From Endoryza sp044226045 (GTDB lineage Bacteria > Bacteroidota > Bacteroidia > Chitinophagales > Chitinophagaceae): 64,000 nucleotides of DNA. The stretch covers positions 1 to 64,000 of the forward strand of contig JBGAHR010000022.1 of assembly GCA_044226045.1 (NCBI GenBank), in the 5' to 3' direction. Position numbers and translations under genes: made by a program. Below, piece by piece: positions 44,602 to 53,792 of this stretch; position 1 is the first letter of the stretch; each line of letters opens with the position of its first letter. The notes below the pieces were generated by a model that saw nothing but the letters and a program-made list of their open reading frames with translations, did not search any database and was not told the origin of the DNA.

Positions 44602-47052
44602 ATGATACGCAACTACTTTAAGATTGCCCTTCGCAATCTTTGGAAACACCGAAGTGTTTCCGCGATCAACATCGGTGGCCTGGCCATTGGGATCGCTTCC
44701 TGTCTTCTCATTTTGCAGTATGTTAATTTCAAATTGAGTTATGATCAATTCCATTCGAATGCCAATGATCTTTACCGGGTGGTAAATGACCGCTATCAGA
44801 ATGGAAAACTCATACAACACGGCACCATCACCTATTCGGGCGTTGGACGGGCGTTGAATGATGACTATGAAGACGTGGTTGAAAATGCGAGAGTAAGACC
44901 CGGGGGAACCGAGATCATCATCACAGAAAACAAAAAGATCAATGAAGATAAAATCCTGTTTGCCGATCAGTCCTTTCTGCACATGTTTTCTTTTCCGCTC
45001 CTGGCGGGCAACGCTCAGACTGCTTTAAAAGATCCATTCACTGCGGTCATCTCCGAATCACTGGCCAAAAAATTATACGGCAATGATCTTTCCGGCCTGC
45101 AGTCCGTAGTGGGCGAGCGTATCCAGTTCGGTATCGATTCTACCCCCTGTAAAATTACCGGGGTATTTAAAGACATGCCGGCCAACTCGCATTTACAGTA
45201 TGATATCATTTTATCCTACTCCTCCGTCGTTGCGCGTTGGCAGGAAGCCGACTACAATTTCACCCAGTCTGATTTCTGGCATTATGTGCAATTGAAGCCG
45301 GGGACAGATTACAAAAAACTGAATGCCCGATTGGGTGCTTTTAGTAAAAAACATTTCGATGGAAATAAAGTATCCGGAAGTGATGAAGTGTTCTACCTGC
45401 AACCGGTCACCCGCGCTCACCTGTATTCAGACTTTGAATATGAGATTGGGCAGACCGGCAGCGCCACTGTTGTGTGGAGCCTGCTGGCCATCGCCCTGTT
45501 TATTATTTCGCTGGCCTGGGTAAATTATATCAATCTCGCTACAGCCAGGTCAGTGGAAAGAGCCCGGGAAGTAGGTATCCGCAAAGTAGTGGGCGGACTG
45601 AAAAAGCAATTGATGTTCCAGTTCATGATGGAATCGTTGCTTGTCAATTTTATAGCCATTCTAATGGCCATCCTGCTCGTATGGTTACTGCAGGGCGCCT
45701 TTAACCAAATGCTGGGAATCGATCTTTCCCTCTCCTATATTTTCGCGAAAGGACTGAGTGGTTACCTGGTACCTGTTGGCCTGCTGGTTATTCTCCTACT
45801 CGGAATTTTTCTTTCCGGATTATACCCCGCATTCGTGCTCTCTGCCTTCCGCCCCATTACCGTGCTGAAAGGAAAACTGGGCCATTCCGCCAAGGGGGTG
45901 TTGCTTAGAAAAACACTCGTGGTAACCCAGTTCAGTGTTACTATCATGTTGCTGATCGGTTCTTTGATGGTTGTACGACAGATAAAATTCATGAACCACA
46001 AATCACTTGGCTTCAGCATGAACCAGGTATTGATCATCAGTTCTCCCAAACTCACAGAATGGGATTCAACCTTTATCACCCGGATTAATACATTTAAGGA
46101 AGACCTGAAGAAGCTATCTTTTGTAAAGGCAGCTGCCACTTCCTGGAGTCTGCCTGGCGGGGAGATCGGCCGCAGCTTCAACGTTCGCCGGCAGGGTGCA
46201 GAAGGCCAGCAACGATTCACCATGCGGCATACCGCTATAGATTACGATTTTATCAATACGCTGGGTATAAAACTGATCGCTGGCAGAAACTTTACGCCAG
46301 CCGATCACCATCCTGATTTTGAAAAACTGCAGAACATCCTGCTCAATGAATCCGCTGCTAAACTGCTTGGCTTTAAATCGCCGCAGGAAGCCATCAATCA
46401 AACCATCATGCGGGGCGACAGGGCCTGGACCGTTGTCGGCGTTATTGCAGATTATCACCAGAAATCTGTCCGTTATCCGATAGAACCCACCTTGTTCATG
46501 CCGTCTTACAGTACTTATAGCGATATATCCGTTCGGCTGGATACCAAAGAGCCTTCGGAAGCCATTGCGAGCATCCGGCAGGAGTATGACAAATTCTTTC
46601 CCGGCAACCTGTTCGATTATGTATTCCTCGATGACCGGTTCAACGGGCAGTATAAAAATGAAGTGCTGTTTGAAAAGGCCTTTTCTATCTTCTCCATCCT
46701 GGCCATCGTGGTCGCGAGCCTGGGATTGCTGGGATTAACGATGTTCGCGGTTTACCAACGAACAAAAGAGATCGGTATAAGAAAAGTGCTGGGTGCTTCC
46801 GCATTTAATATTCTATACCTGGTTGCCAAAGATTTCCTGCTCCTCGTGGTGATTGCCTGTATCATTGCGATTCCCGTTGCCTGGTGGATCATGCAGGGAT
46901 GGCTCAACGATTTCGCTTACCGGGCACCTATGAGTTGGTGGATATTCGCCCTGGCCGCCGGTTTCTCCATTTTAATTGCCCTGCTCACGATGAGCTACCA
47001 GGCGATCAAGGCAGCCTGGCTGAATCCGGTGAAAACCTTGCGTAGTGAATAA
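44602..47052 (+). CDS. ABC transporter permease, FtsX/MacB type
   Basis: An 816-aa membrane protein of the Bacteroidota-type duplicated permease. An N-terminal membrane segment begins within IRNYFKIALRNLWKHRS and leads to a periplasmic MacB core domain. Three membrane helices with the FtsX motif (EVGIRKVVGG) follow (about 285-430). A second MacB core domain and a second FtsX block (EIGIRKVLGASAFNI) end the protein. Such permeases pair with a separate ATPase for export of peptides or lipoproteins, but none is adjacent. The ATG at 44602 is the family start; an in-frame TTG at 44530 would add 24 unrelated residues. Confidence 0.93.
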   Translation: MIRNYFKIALRNLWKHRSVSAINIGGLAIGIASCLLILQYVNFKLSYDQFHSNANDLYRVVNDRYQNGKLIQHGTITYSGVGRALNDDYEDVVENARVRPGGTEIIITENKKINEDKILFADQSFLHMFSFPLLAGNAQTALKDPFTAVISESLAKKLYGNDLSGLQSVVGERIQFGIDSTPCKITGVFKDMPANSHLQYDIILSYSSVVARWQEADYNFTQSDFWHYVQLKPGTDYKKLNARLGAFSKKHFDGNKVSGSDEVFYLQPVTRAHLYSDFEYEIGQTGSATVVWSLLAIALFIISLAWVNYINLATARSVERAREVGIRKVVGGLKKQLMFQFMMESLLVNFIAILMAILLVWLLQGAFNQMLGIDLSLSYIFAKGLSGYLVPVGLLVILLLGIFLSGLYPAFVLSAFRPITVLKGKLGHSAKGVLLRKTLVVTQFSVTIMLLIGSLMVVRQIKFMNHKSLGFSMNQVLIISSPKLTEWDSTFITRINTFKEDLKKLSFVKAAATSWSLPGGEIGRSFNVRRQGAEGQQRFTMRHTAIDYDFINTLGIKLIAGRNFTPADHHPDFEKLQNILLNESAAKLLGFKSPQEAINQTIMRGDRAWTVVGVIADYHQKSVRYPIEPTLFMPSYSTYSDISVRLDTKEPSEAIASIRQEYDKFFPGNLFDYVFLDDRFNGQYKNEVLFEKAFSIFSILAIVVASLGLLGLTMFAVYQRTKEIGIRKVLGASAFNILYLVAKDFLLLVVIACIIAIPVAWWIMQGWLNDFAYRAPMSWWIFALAAGFSILIALLTMSYQAIKAAWLNPVKTLRSE

Positions 47053-47065
47053 TAAAACATAAGAA

Positions 47066-47968
47066 TTACCGGTGCTGCTCATAACGCAGTGCCGGTATTT
47101 TGGAAGAAAGCTGATGAAGCAGGCTACCGGGCACCGGGTGTTGCCAGGCACTGAACACATCTGCCAGTTGTTGTTCATTTCGTATTCCGGTCACGGCAGA
47201 ACTGACAGCAGGATGTTGAAGTACATAATGAATAGCAACGGCAGTAGGCGGATGTCCGGATTGCTGAAGCCATTGCTGATCCTGGTAAACCTCGGAAGCA
47301 GTAAACGAGAGATAACCCATATTGTTTTTACCGGAATGAAGTGTTGGGTTTGCAAGCAGTCCGCCAGCCATTGTTCCACGCGCCAGTACGCTGATCTGAT
47401 TTTCCCTGAGCAAATCCAGGCAGGCTTCTTCCGGTCGCCGATCGAGCAGGCTGTATTGCATCATTACACTCACTATTCCCGATTTCTTCACATACTCGCG
47501 GATAACATTCGGTCTGATGGAAGAGATTCCATAATACCTGATCTTTCCCTGCTGCTTCAGTAATTCGAAAGCCTCGATGGTTTCATCGATGGGATCGTCA
47601 ATAGTACCGCCATGAAGCTGATAAAGATCTATATAATCAGTTTGAAGTCTGCGCAAACTTTGCTCGGCAGCCTGGAGAATGTATTTTTTGGAAGGATCCC
47701 AGTCCCAGCCGCTTCCATCATCTTTCCATCGGTTTCCGACTTTGGTGGCGAGAATCAGATTTTTTCTGTGGCGGAAGATCGCTTTGCCCACGCTCTCCTC
47801 ATTAAATCCTTTCTGGTACAAATCAGCGGTATCAAAAAAATTGATTCCGAGGGAAATCGCCTTTGCAATCAAATGGTCGTTTGATTCCTGCTTCTCCCCG
47901 AGCGACATGCATCCAAAGCCAATTTCGCTGATCATCAGATCTGACTTTCCAAGTCTTCTATAATTCAT
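47066..47968 (-). CDS. Aldo/keto reductase
   Basis: NADPH-dependent oxidoreductase of 300 aa with a TIM-barrel fold. MNYRRLGKSDLMISEIGFG is the usual N-terminus. The catalytic tetrad is visible as Asp and Tyr in FFDTADLY, Lys in ILATKVGN and His in LYQLHGGT. Substrate unknown. The ATG at 47968 is preferred; a TTG at 48004 would overlap the preceding gene. It follows the plug-like gene by 32 bp, so they may be co-transcribed. Confidence 0.93.
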   Translation of the reverse strand: MNYRRLGKSDLMISEIGFGCMSLGEKQESNDHLIAKAISLGINFFDTADLYQKGFNEESVGKAIFRHRKNLILATKVGNRWKDDGSGWDWDPSKKYILQAAEQSLRRLQTDYIDLYQLHGGTIDDPIDETIEAFELLKQQGKIRYYGISSIRPNVIREYVKKSGIVSVMMQYSLLDRRPEEACLDLLRENQISVLARGTMAGGLLANPTLHSGKNNMGYLSFTASEVYQDQQWLQQSGHPPTAVAIHYVLQHPAVSSAVTGIRNEQQLADVFSAWQHPVPGSLLHQLSSKIPALRYEQHR

Positions 47969-48000
47969 AAGCCAATTTACATCAGCGAAAATGAAATCCT

Positions 48001-48450
48001 TCAATTTTCATCTTCTGCATCCTGCAGAGTATATACGGCAATGGCGCCACCCGCCCCATTACCAAAGGCTCCAATAAAAGGAGGTCTGAAAACTTTTACC
48101 AGGCCAATATCATTAAGATTTATCTGGGAAAGCACCGATGGATCTACCCTGATCTCATCAAGAAACACAGCGGTTGTACTCATTCTCCAGGTAATGGTTG
48201 GCCGAAGCAGGTTATAGTTGTTGATGACAAGACCAGGAACCCTGCCCTGCAGGTATTGCAATACATTTTGTCTTCCGAATGCATAAACATCGTCTTGCGG
48301 TGTGAACATGTAGGCATTCCTGTCCTTGAACAGCGACGAAGCATATTGTGCATCCAGCTTTTGGCGGTAAGCTTCATTGGTGACCATCTGTGCCTGTAGC
48401 GCAACAGCAGTCAGCAGGGTGAATATCGAAAGGAAAAATAACTTCTTCAT
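48001..48450 (-). CDS. Stand-alone TonB plug-like secreted protein
   Basis: A 149-aa protein with signal peptide MKKLFFLSIFTLLTAVALQA. Its middle and end match the pattern of a TonB-dependent receptor plug domain: VLQYLQGRVPGLVI, then AVFLDEIRVD, INLNDIGLVKVFRPPF and GAFGNGAGGAIAVYT. There is no beta-barrel after the plug, and the frame stops cleanly. It may be a free plug-fold periplasmic protein or the remnant of a larger receptor. It lies upstream of the aldo/keto reductase gene. Confidence 0.75.
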   Translation of the reverse strand: MKKLFFLSIFTLLTAVALQAQMVTNEAYRQKLDAQYASSLFKDRNAYMFTPQDDVYAFGRQNVLQYLQGRVPGLVINNYNLLRPTITWRMSTTAVFLDEIRVDPSVLSQINLNDIGLVKVFRPPFIGAFGNGAGGAIAVYTLQDAEDEN

Positions 48451-48584
48451 GGCGTGTCAACACTTGTTTTGAAAAAGTGTCTACCATAAGTTACGACGGA
48501 ACAAAGGGATTCGCTGTCAATGAATTCTTAAAGAATGAACATTAACACCGTGTAAGACCGGCCTGGTTGTCAACCAAACACTTA

Positions 48585-49010
48585 TCAAAGTTTGTGCTTC
48601 TTCAGATAGCGATCCATGGAAACTGGTCCTCCGCCTTCATACAGGAAAAAGATCAGCAGAATCAGTACCAGTAGCGTCAGCAAAAATTCGGACCCCACCC
48701 CAAACAATGCTCCTGCACGATTGAAAAACAATACGGCACCTGCCAGGATGGGCAATTGTAAGGCAACCATCCACCTGGTTAACAATCCAAGCACAATAAA
48801 TGAGCCGCCGAATAAATGCGCAAAAGTAATATAGCCTACCAGGTAAGCAGTTCCGTAGCCAAAACGGCTGTCGTGAATCATGGATTCCAGTTGTCCGGCA
48901 TGACTAAGAAAAAAAAGGCCTTTGAGCAGAAGGATCAATCCCAATGCAACCCGAAGCAGGAGGATCAGCATTGGCTGGCGCTCATGGGTTAGTTTTTGAA
49001 CGATACCCAT
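48585..49010 (-). CDS. DoxX family membrane protein
   Basis: A 141-aa protein with four predicted membrane helices (about 15-33, 57-75, 82-99, 107-125) and the DoxX pattern LRVALGLILLLKGLFF and AHLFGGSFIVLGLLTRW. DoxX proteins are small quinone-related or redox membrane proteins of poorly defined function. Two palindromes lie directly upstream of the start, suggesting repressor control. Confidence 0.9.
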   Translation of the reverse strand: MGIVQKLTHERQPMLILLLRVALGLILLLKGLFFLSHAGQLESMIHDSRFGYGTAYLVGYITFAHLFGGSFIVLGLLTRWMVALQLPILAGAVLFFNRAGALFGVGSEFLLTLLVLILLIFFLYEGGGPVSMDRYLKKHKL

Positions 49011-49019
49011 AACTGTAGA

Positions 49020-49070
49020 TTTAAACGTTTAAAGAGCCATCCTAAAGTTACTTCGATCCGGGGAGGATCG
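49020..49070 (-). promoter_or_regulatory. Palindromes upstream of doxX, possible operators
   Basis: A perfect 14-bp palindrome TTTAAACGTTTAAA (49020-49033) starts 10 bp before the doxX ATG. A second inverted repeat CGATCC-N5-GGATCG lies at 49054-49070. A 7 of 8 -7-like word (TAACTTTA on the minus strand) lies between them. No regulator gene is adjacent. Confidence 0.4.
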
Positions 49071-49179
49071 CTTCAATCCGGCAAAATTTTGACCAGATAC
49101 CTCACTCATTAATAGTCAATCAGAAAGAACCCGGTTTTACTTCTTCTTACAAAAATTAACAATCACCCCACTCAAATAA

Positions 49180-49207
49180 AAGCCCCTTTGCGTTGGCAAA
49201 GGGGCTT
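49180..49207 (-). terminator. Terminator of the amidohydrolase operon
   Basis: A 12-bp perfect stem (49180-49191 with 49196-49207) with a 4-nt loop, followed on the minus strand by a T-rich sequence. It lies 36 bp after the stop codon of the 49243-50562 gene. Confidence 0.88.
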
Positions 49208-49242
49208 ACTAATTTACCTGTTGAATGTTGTTTGCTGATGTC

Positions 49243-50562
49243 TTATTTGATACCGTACTTCAGCTTGTATCTTTCCAGGAGCTGCTTATGCTTGTCGGTA
49301 AGATCCACCTGTCTACCCTGGATAAGTGCAAGCGTAATAATGCTGGATTTCATATCGAGGATATCGCCTTCGCTCACCACGATGTTGGCATCTTTACCCA
49401 CTTCAATGGAGCCGGTTCTGTCGGCCACACCCAATATTTTAGCAGCATTTAAAGTAATGGCAGTAAGCGCTTCTTCTTTTGAGATACCATAGGCGGCGTA
49501 TGTTCCTGCATTAAACGGCAGGTTACGGCCACGGGCAGACGCGTCATCATCATTGATGGCATATAGAACGCCGGCTTTCTGCATAAAGGCGGCTGCGCGG
49601 TAAGGCTGGTCAACATCGTCATCCATAGTGGTCGGTAAACTATGCGCCTGGCTTAGAATCACACTCATGTTATTCTGTTTGATCAGATCGGCCACCTGCC
49701 AGCCTTCACTGGCACCAACCAGCACAATATCGAATCCAAACTCTTTGGCAAAATCTACCGCTACCAGTATTTCTTTTACCAGGTCGCAATGAACAAAGAA
49801 CTTTTGCTTTTTCTCGAACAGTCCTCTTACCGCTTCAAACTTAAGATTGGTATTGTCGTGTTTCTCCTGTGCGAGATAAGCTTTCGCCTGGCGGAAGAAG
49901 TCTTTTACATTTTCAATAGACTCCAGCGCCCGTTTAACCGGGTCTCCCTGGTCGCCTCTGTTGGGACCAAAGAAATCACCCCCAAAGCGATTGGGTCTGG
50001 CTAACAGCGTCGGCATATTGTAATGAATACCGTTATCGAGTTTATAGGCTGCATCTTCCCAGTTCCAGGCATCGAACTGTACAACAGAAGAGGAACCGGT
50101 CAGGTTACCACCTTCCGGGATGATGTTGGCCAATAGGATACCGTTCGACTTAAGCGTGTTGATGATCTTGGAATCGGTGTTATAGGCTACAATGGATCTG
50201 ATATTCGGATTCAGTTCGCCGATCTCTGACCCGTCAGAAGTTGCGCGAACGGAGGATATCTCGATCAGGCCTATTTGTGAATTCGATAAGATCAACCCGG
50301 GATAAACCTGCTTACCCTTCACATCAAAAACTTTTACGTCTCCGGAAGGAATGGCAATGTTCTGTCCAACCTGCTCGATCTTGCCATTGTTGATTTTGAT
50401 GGTGGCATTCTCGAGCACCTGGCCATTACCCACATGCACGGTACCATTGGTGATAAAGGTGAGCCCTTTATACGGCTTCGCCGGATAAACATCATCCTGT
50501 GCCAATGCCAGGCTGACGGTGGCGAGACTACATAATATTGCAAATATTTTTTTCATGTTCAT
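49243..50562 (-). CDS. Amidohydrolase-fold secreted protein, degenerate active site
   Basis: A 439-aa protein with signal peptide (MKKIFAILCSLATVSLALAQ). The composite amidohydrolase fold is clear from TFITNGTVHVGNGQVLENATIKINNGKI at the start and GVADRTGSIEVGKDANIVV at the end. The metal-binding HxH motif is replaced: PGLILSNSQIG stands where PGLIDxHxH is expected. The later His and Asp positions also look altered (VLVGASEG, INDDDAS). It is probably non-catalytic and a partner of the upstream gene, from which it is separated by 23 bp. Confidence 0.88.
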   Translation of the reverse strand: MNMKKIFAILCSLATVSLALAQDDVYPAKPYKGLTFITNGTVHVGNGQVLENATIKINNGKIEQVGQNIAIPSGDVKVFDVKGKQVYPGLILSNSQIGLIEISSVRATSDGSEIGELNPNIRSIVAYNTDSKIINTLKSNGILLANIIPEGGNLTGSSSVVQFDAWNWEDAAYKLDNGIHYNMPTLLARPNRFGGDFFGPNRGDQGDPVKRALESIENVKDFFRQAKAYLAQEKHDNTNLKFEAVRGLFEKKQKFFVHCDLVKEILVAVDFAKEFGFDIVLVGASEGWQVADLIKQNNMSVILSQAHSLPTTMDDDVDQPYRAAAFMQKAGVLYAINDDDASARGRNLPFNAGTYAAYGISKEEALTAITLNAAKILGVADRTGSIEVGKDANIVVSEGDILDMKSSIITLALIQGRQVDLTDKHKQLLERYKLKYGIK

Positions 50563-50585
50563 TTGATTTTGAAAAGCAGAAAATA

Positions 50586-53500
50586 TTAATCCTGAGTATC
50601 CAATACAAGCAATCCATGCTTATGCTGGTGTTCGCTGCAGGTATGCATGATCTCCATGCTGGGTTGAGCAGTCTGAACAGGGAATCCGCCTCTCTTCTCT
50701 CCCACCATTTTCTGGATCAGCCTGTTTCTTTCTTCAACCGCTTTCTTGCGCATTTGCATATCCCTGTCGCGATCGAAATAGATAATACCGTCTACAATTG
50801 TTTTTTCTGCTTTTGCATAGATGCTAAGCGGATTGTCACTCCACAATACAAGATCTGCATCCTTGCCTACTTTGATGCTTCCGGTTTTGTCATCAACGTG
50901 CAGCATTTTTGCCGGGTTGATGGTAACCATTTTCAGGGCATCTTCTTCGCTCATACCGCCATACTTCACACTCTTGGCGGCTTCCTGGTTCAGGCGACGG
51001 GCCATTTCAGCGTCATCTGAATTGATGGCCACATTCAAACCGACTCTTTGCATGATGGTTGGGTTACCGGGAATAGCATCCTGCACTTCCATTTTATAAG
51101 CCCACCAGTCGGCAAAAGTGGAGGCGTTGGCGCCATGGGCTTTCATCTTGTCGGCCACTTTATAACCTTCAAGGATGTGCGTAAATGTATTCACGGTAAA
51201 ACCGAATTGCTCGGCTACCCGCATGGTATTAGTGATTTCACTCTGCACATAAGAATGGCAGGTGATGAAACGCTGCTTGTTCATGATCTCCACGAGTGCA
51301 TCGAGTTCGAGATCGCGACGAACCGATTTTCCGTTGGGGCCTTTCAATGCTTTCTGGTAGTCGGAAGCCCGTGTAAAAGCGTCCATCAATACCTGTCCAA
51401 CGCCCATCCGGGTGTCGGGGAAACGGGTATTGCCCTGGGTAGAAGAAGAACGCTTTACGTTCTCCCCGAGGGCGAATTTGATAAAACCAGGTGCGCCCTG
51501 GAATTTAAGTTGCTCATCGTTCACACCCCAGCGAAGCTTGATCAATTGTGTTTGTCCGCCAATGGTGTTGGCCGATCCATGCAGGATATGTGAGGAGGTA
51601 ACACCGCCGCTCAACTGGCGATAGATATTGATATCATCGGGGTTGAGGTTGTCGGTGATCCGTACTTCAGAGGTTACAGACTGCGCCCCTTCATTGATGG
51701 AGAAGGCAGCAATATGTGAATGCTCATCGATGATTCCGGCGGTAAGATGTTTACCGGTTCCATCGATCACTTTTGCAGAAGCATCAGAAAGGTTTTTACC
51801 GATCTGGGTGATCTTTCCGTTTTTCACCAGCACATCCGTATTTGCCAGCTTTCCGTCTTTATCGCTGGTCCATACAGTGGCATTTTTAATGAGAATGGTT
51901 TCGGCCTTGGGCAGTTCATCCCAGCCATACGCATTCATCGGATAGGTTACCTTGCCCAGGCGCAACGGTTCTTTTCTTCTTCCGTTTGAACTATCGGTTT
52001 TGGCAGTGGCGGCTTTATCGTAGCTGGCCACCCAGGTCAGTTTATTGCCCGCGGTATCTTCACCTACCCCTTGCCAGCTATTGCCATTGCTTACGCCACT
52101 GAGACGGATATTCGCACCCCTCGAGCGTTTGGTCTCCGCGAAATTGATCTTTACCATCTTGCCATCGAAACTGAACTTGGCATTCACGGTGTCTTTCGCA
52201 ATGATACTGGCTGCATTGCTGCTCTTCACTTCCATGGAATAATCTGCTGTGCCCTTGGGTGAATAGATCGTCAGCTTGTAAAAACCTTTGATGTCATTCC
52301 AGGCATTGTCATTAACGGTATATTTTTCACCCTGCACCCAGTTTTGCAAAATGGTTGTCTTTTCATTGAAAGGAGAACCGGTAGTGATGATGAAATTGGC
52401 AAGCTTTCCTGTTTCAAGGCTTCCTACTTTATCATAGATACCAAGCAGGGTTGCCGGGTTCCTGGTGAGTGCGTCCAGCGCTTTTGTTTCTGTAAGGCCA
52501 TATTCGATCGCCTTGCGCAGGTTGGAAGAAAAAGATTTCAGTTCCCGCAGGTCGGCAGTCGTCAGGCAGAAATTGATATTGGCTTTTTCAAATGCCGCGG
52601 GATTGGACGGAGCCAGTTCCCAATGTTTCATATCCTGCAGCGAAACGAAACGCGCGTCATTGGGATCTTCGACGTCCATCGCCTGTGGGAAATTCAATGA
52701 GAGGATATAGCTGGCCTTGGTAGCTGCAATTTCATTGATGCGCTGGTACTCGTTGTTACCGCCTTTGATGATGTACTGCACACCAAATTCATCTCCCACC
52801 CGATCGGCGCGGATATCAGTCCATTTGTCTCCTGCTTCAAAAATCTGCGGAAGCGACTGTTGTTCATTCCAGGCTTTGAGGGTAAGATTTACGCCTTCTT
52901 TGGCAGGGTTTGATTTATACCATTGTGCATCGAGATAGGTTTGACGCAGCAGGGCAACAGAACCCATCATACTGCTGGGATAACTTTGTGGAGAAGCACC
53001 CTTGCTGAACGAATAATGCGCAGATGCCTTTTCTTTCACGATAACCAGGTTCTCTTTGGCGTTGGCGAGGGTAACCACCACACCGGTACCTCTGGCGATA
53101 CCATCTTTCTGATGGGTAAGCACCGTTCCGAAACCGAGATCGCGAAGTGGCTTGGCTTTGGCATCATCCGCATTGAACAGACGTGACGCATCCACATCGG
53201 AGCGGATGGCCTGGTTCCAGCCAAAGGCGCCTTTCTGGCTGGATGTCATCTGACCACCACCAAATCCACCGCCACCCTGGCGTTGGGGAGGCGTGATGCC
53301 GTAATCGCTATAGATGTCGATAAAAGAAGGATAGATGAACTTGTCTTTACAATCAATGACCACCGCATCTTTCGGAATGGCCAGATTGGTTCCCACGCCC
53401 ACGATCTTTCCATCGCGGACCAGCAATGTGGCATTGGAAAGGGTAGTTTGTGCATCTTTCACGATGGTGGCATTGGTGAAAGCATATACACCTTCACGCT

Positions 53501-53597
53501 CATCTGCCACTCCATTAACCGGGAATGTTTGTTGCGACCGGACCGTCAGGGCCGAACACACTAACAAAATCCCCCCAAGGATTTTTAATTTTCTCAT
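50586..53597 (-). CDS. Tandem amidohydrolase fusion, secreted
   Basis: A 1003-aa exported protein (signal MRKLKILGGILLVCSALTVRSQ) made of two amidohydrolase modules. The N-terminal module (about 25-440) lacks the HxH ligands (YPSFIDIYSDYG). A beta-rich connector (about 445-550) follows. The C-terminal module (about 570-1000) has intact ligands: HxH in IDEHSHI, His in TCHSYVQSEI and THILEG, Asp in NSDDAE. It is probably a periplasmic hydrolase of cyclic amides or dipeptides (imidazolonepropionase-like). The ATG at 53597 opens the signal peptide; a TTG 36 bp upstream is unlikely. It forms an operon with the degenerate paralog. Confidence 0.9.
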   Translation of the reverse strand: MRKLKILGGILLVCSALTVRSQQTFPVNGVADEREGVYAFTNATIVKDAQTTLSNATLLVRDGKIVGVGTNLAIPKDAVVIDCKDKFIYPSFIDIYSDYGITPPQRQGGGGFGGGQMTSSQKGAFGWNQAIRSDVDASRLFNADDAKAKPLRDLGFGTVLTHQKDGIARGTGVVVTLANAKENLVIVKEKASAHYSFSKGASPQSYPSSMMGSVALLRQTYLDAQWYKSNPAKEGVNLTLKAWNEQQSLPQIFEAGDKWTDIRADRVGDEFGVQYIIKGGNNEYQRINEIAATKASYILSLNFPQAMDVEDPNDARFVSLQDMKHWELAPSNPAAFEKANINFCLTTADLRELKSFSSNLRKAIEYGLTETKALDALTRNPATLLGIYDKVGSLETGKLANFIITTGSPFNEKTTILQNWVQGEKYTVNDNAWNDIKGFYKLTIYSPKGTADYSMEVKSSNAASIIAKDTVNAKFSFDGKMVKINFAETKRSRGANIRLSGVSNGNSWQGVGEDTAGNKLTWVASYDKAATAKTDSSNGRRKEPLRLGKVTYPMNAYGWDELPKAETILIKNATVWTSDKDGKLANTDVLVKNGKITQIGKNLSDASAKVIDGTGKHLTAGIIDEHSHIAAFSINEGAQSVTSEVRITDNLNPDDINIYRQLSGGVTSSHILHGSANTIGGQTQLIKLRWGVNDEQLKFQGAPGFIKFALGENVKRSSSTQGNTRFPDTRMGVGQVLMDAFTRASDYQKALKGPNGKSVRRDLELDALVEIMNKQRFITCHSYVQSEITNTMRVAEQFGFTVNTFTHILEGYKVADKMKAHGANASTFADWWAYKMEVQDAIPGNPTIMQRVGLNVAINSDDAEMARRLNQEAAKSVKYGGMSEEDALKMVTINPAKMLHVDDKTGSIKVGKDADLVLWSDNPLSIYAKAEKTIVDGIIYFDRDRDMQMRKKAVEERNRLIQKMVGEKRGGFPVQTAQPSMEIMHTCSEHQHKHGLLVLDTQD

Positions 53598-53768
53598 ATC
53601 AGTTGGCTTTGTTTTGGAATTAAAAGCAAGCAACGATGTTACAACAAAAGAGGGTTTTATAAATGAAAATTCTGGATAAATGGCTTACAAATGTCAATAG
53701 GCACCATCCCACCGGCCCAAAAGGCGGTTTGCCGGGGTTACAGACGGTCGTTCCACCCCGAAAAACTG

Positions 53769-53776
53769 TACTTTTG
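53769..53776 (+). promoter_or_regulatory. Likely -7 element of the deoC promoter
   Basis: TACTTTTG, a perfect TAnnTTTG match, lies 16 nt upstream of the deoC ATG. No good -33 TTTG at standard spacing. Confidence 0.5.
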
Positions 53777-53792
53777 AAGTATATAAGAAACT

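Noticed and set aside
47969..48004. TTG start for the aldo/keto reductase overlapping the plug-like gene
   Set aside because: The ATG at 47968 gives the family N-terminus MNYRRLGKSD; the upstream residues are not family-like.
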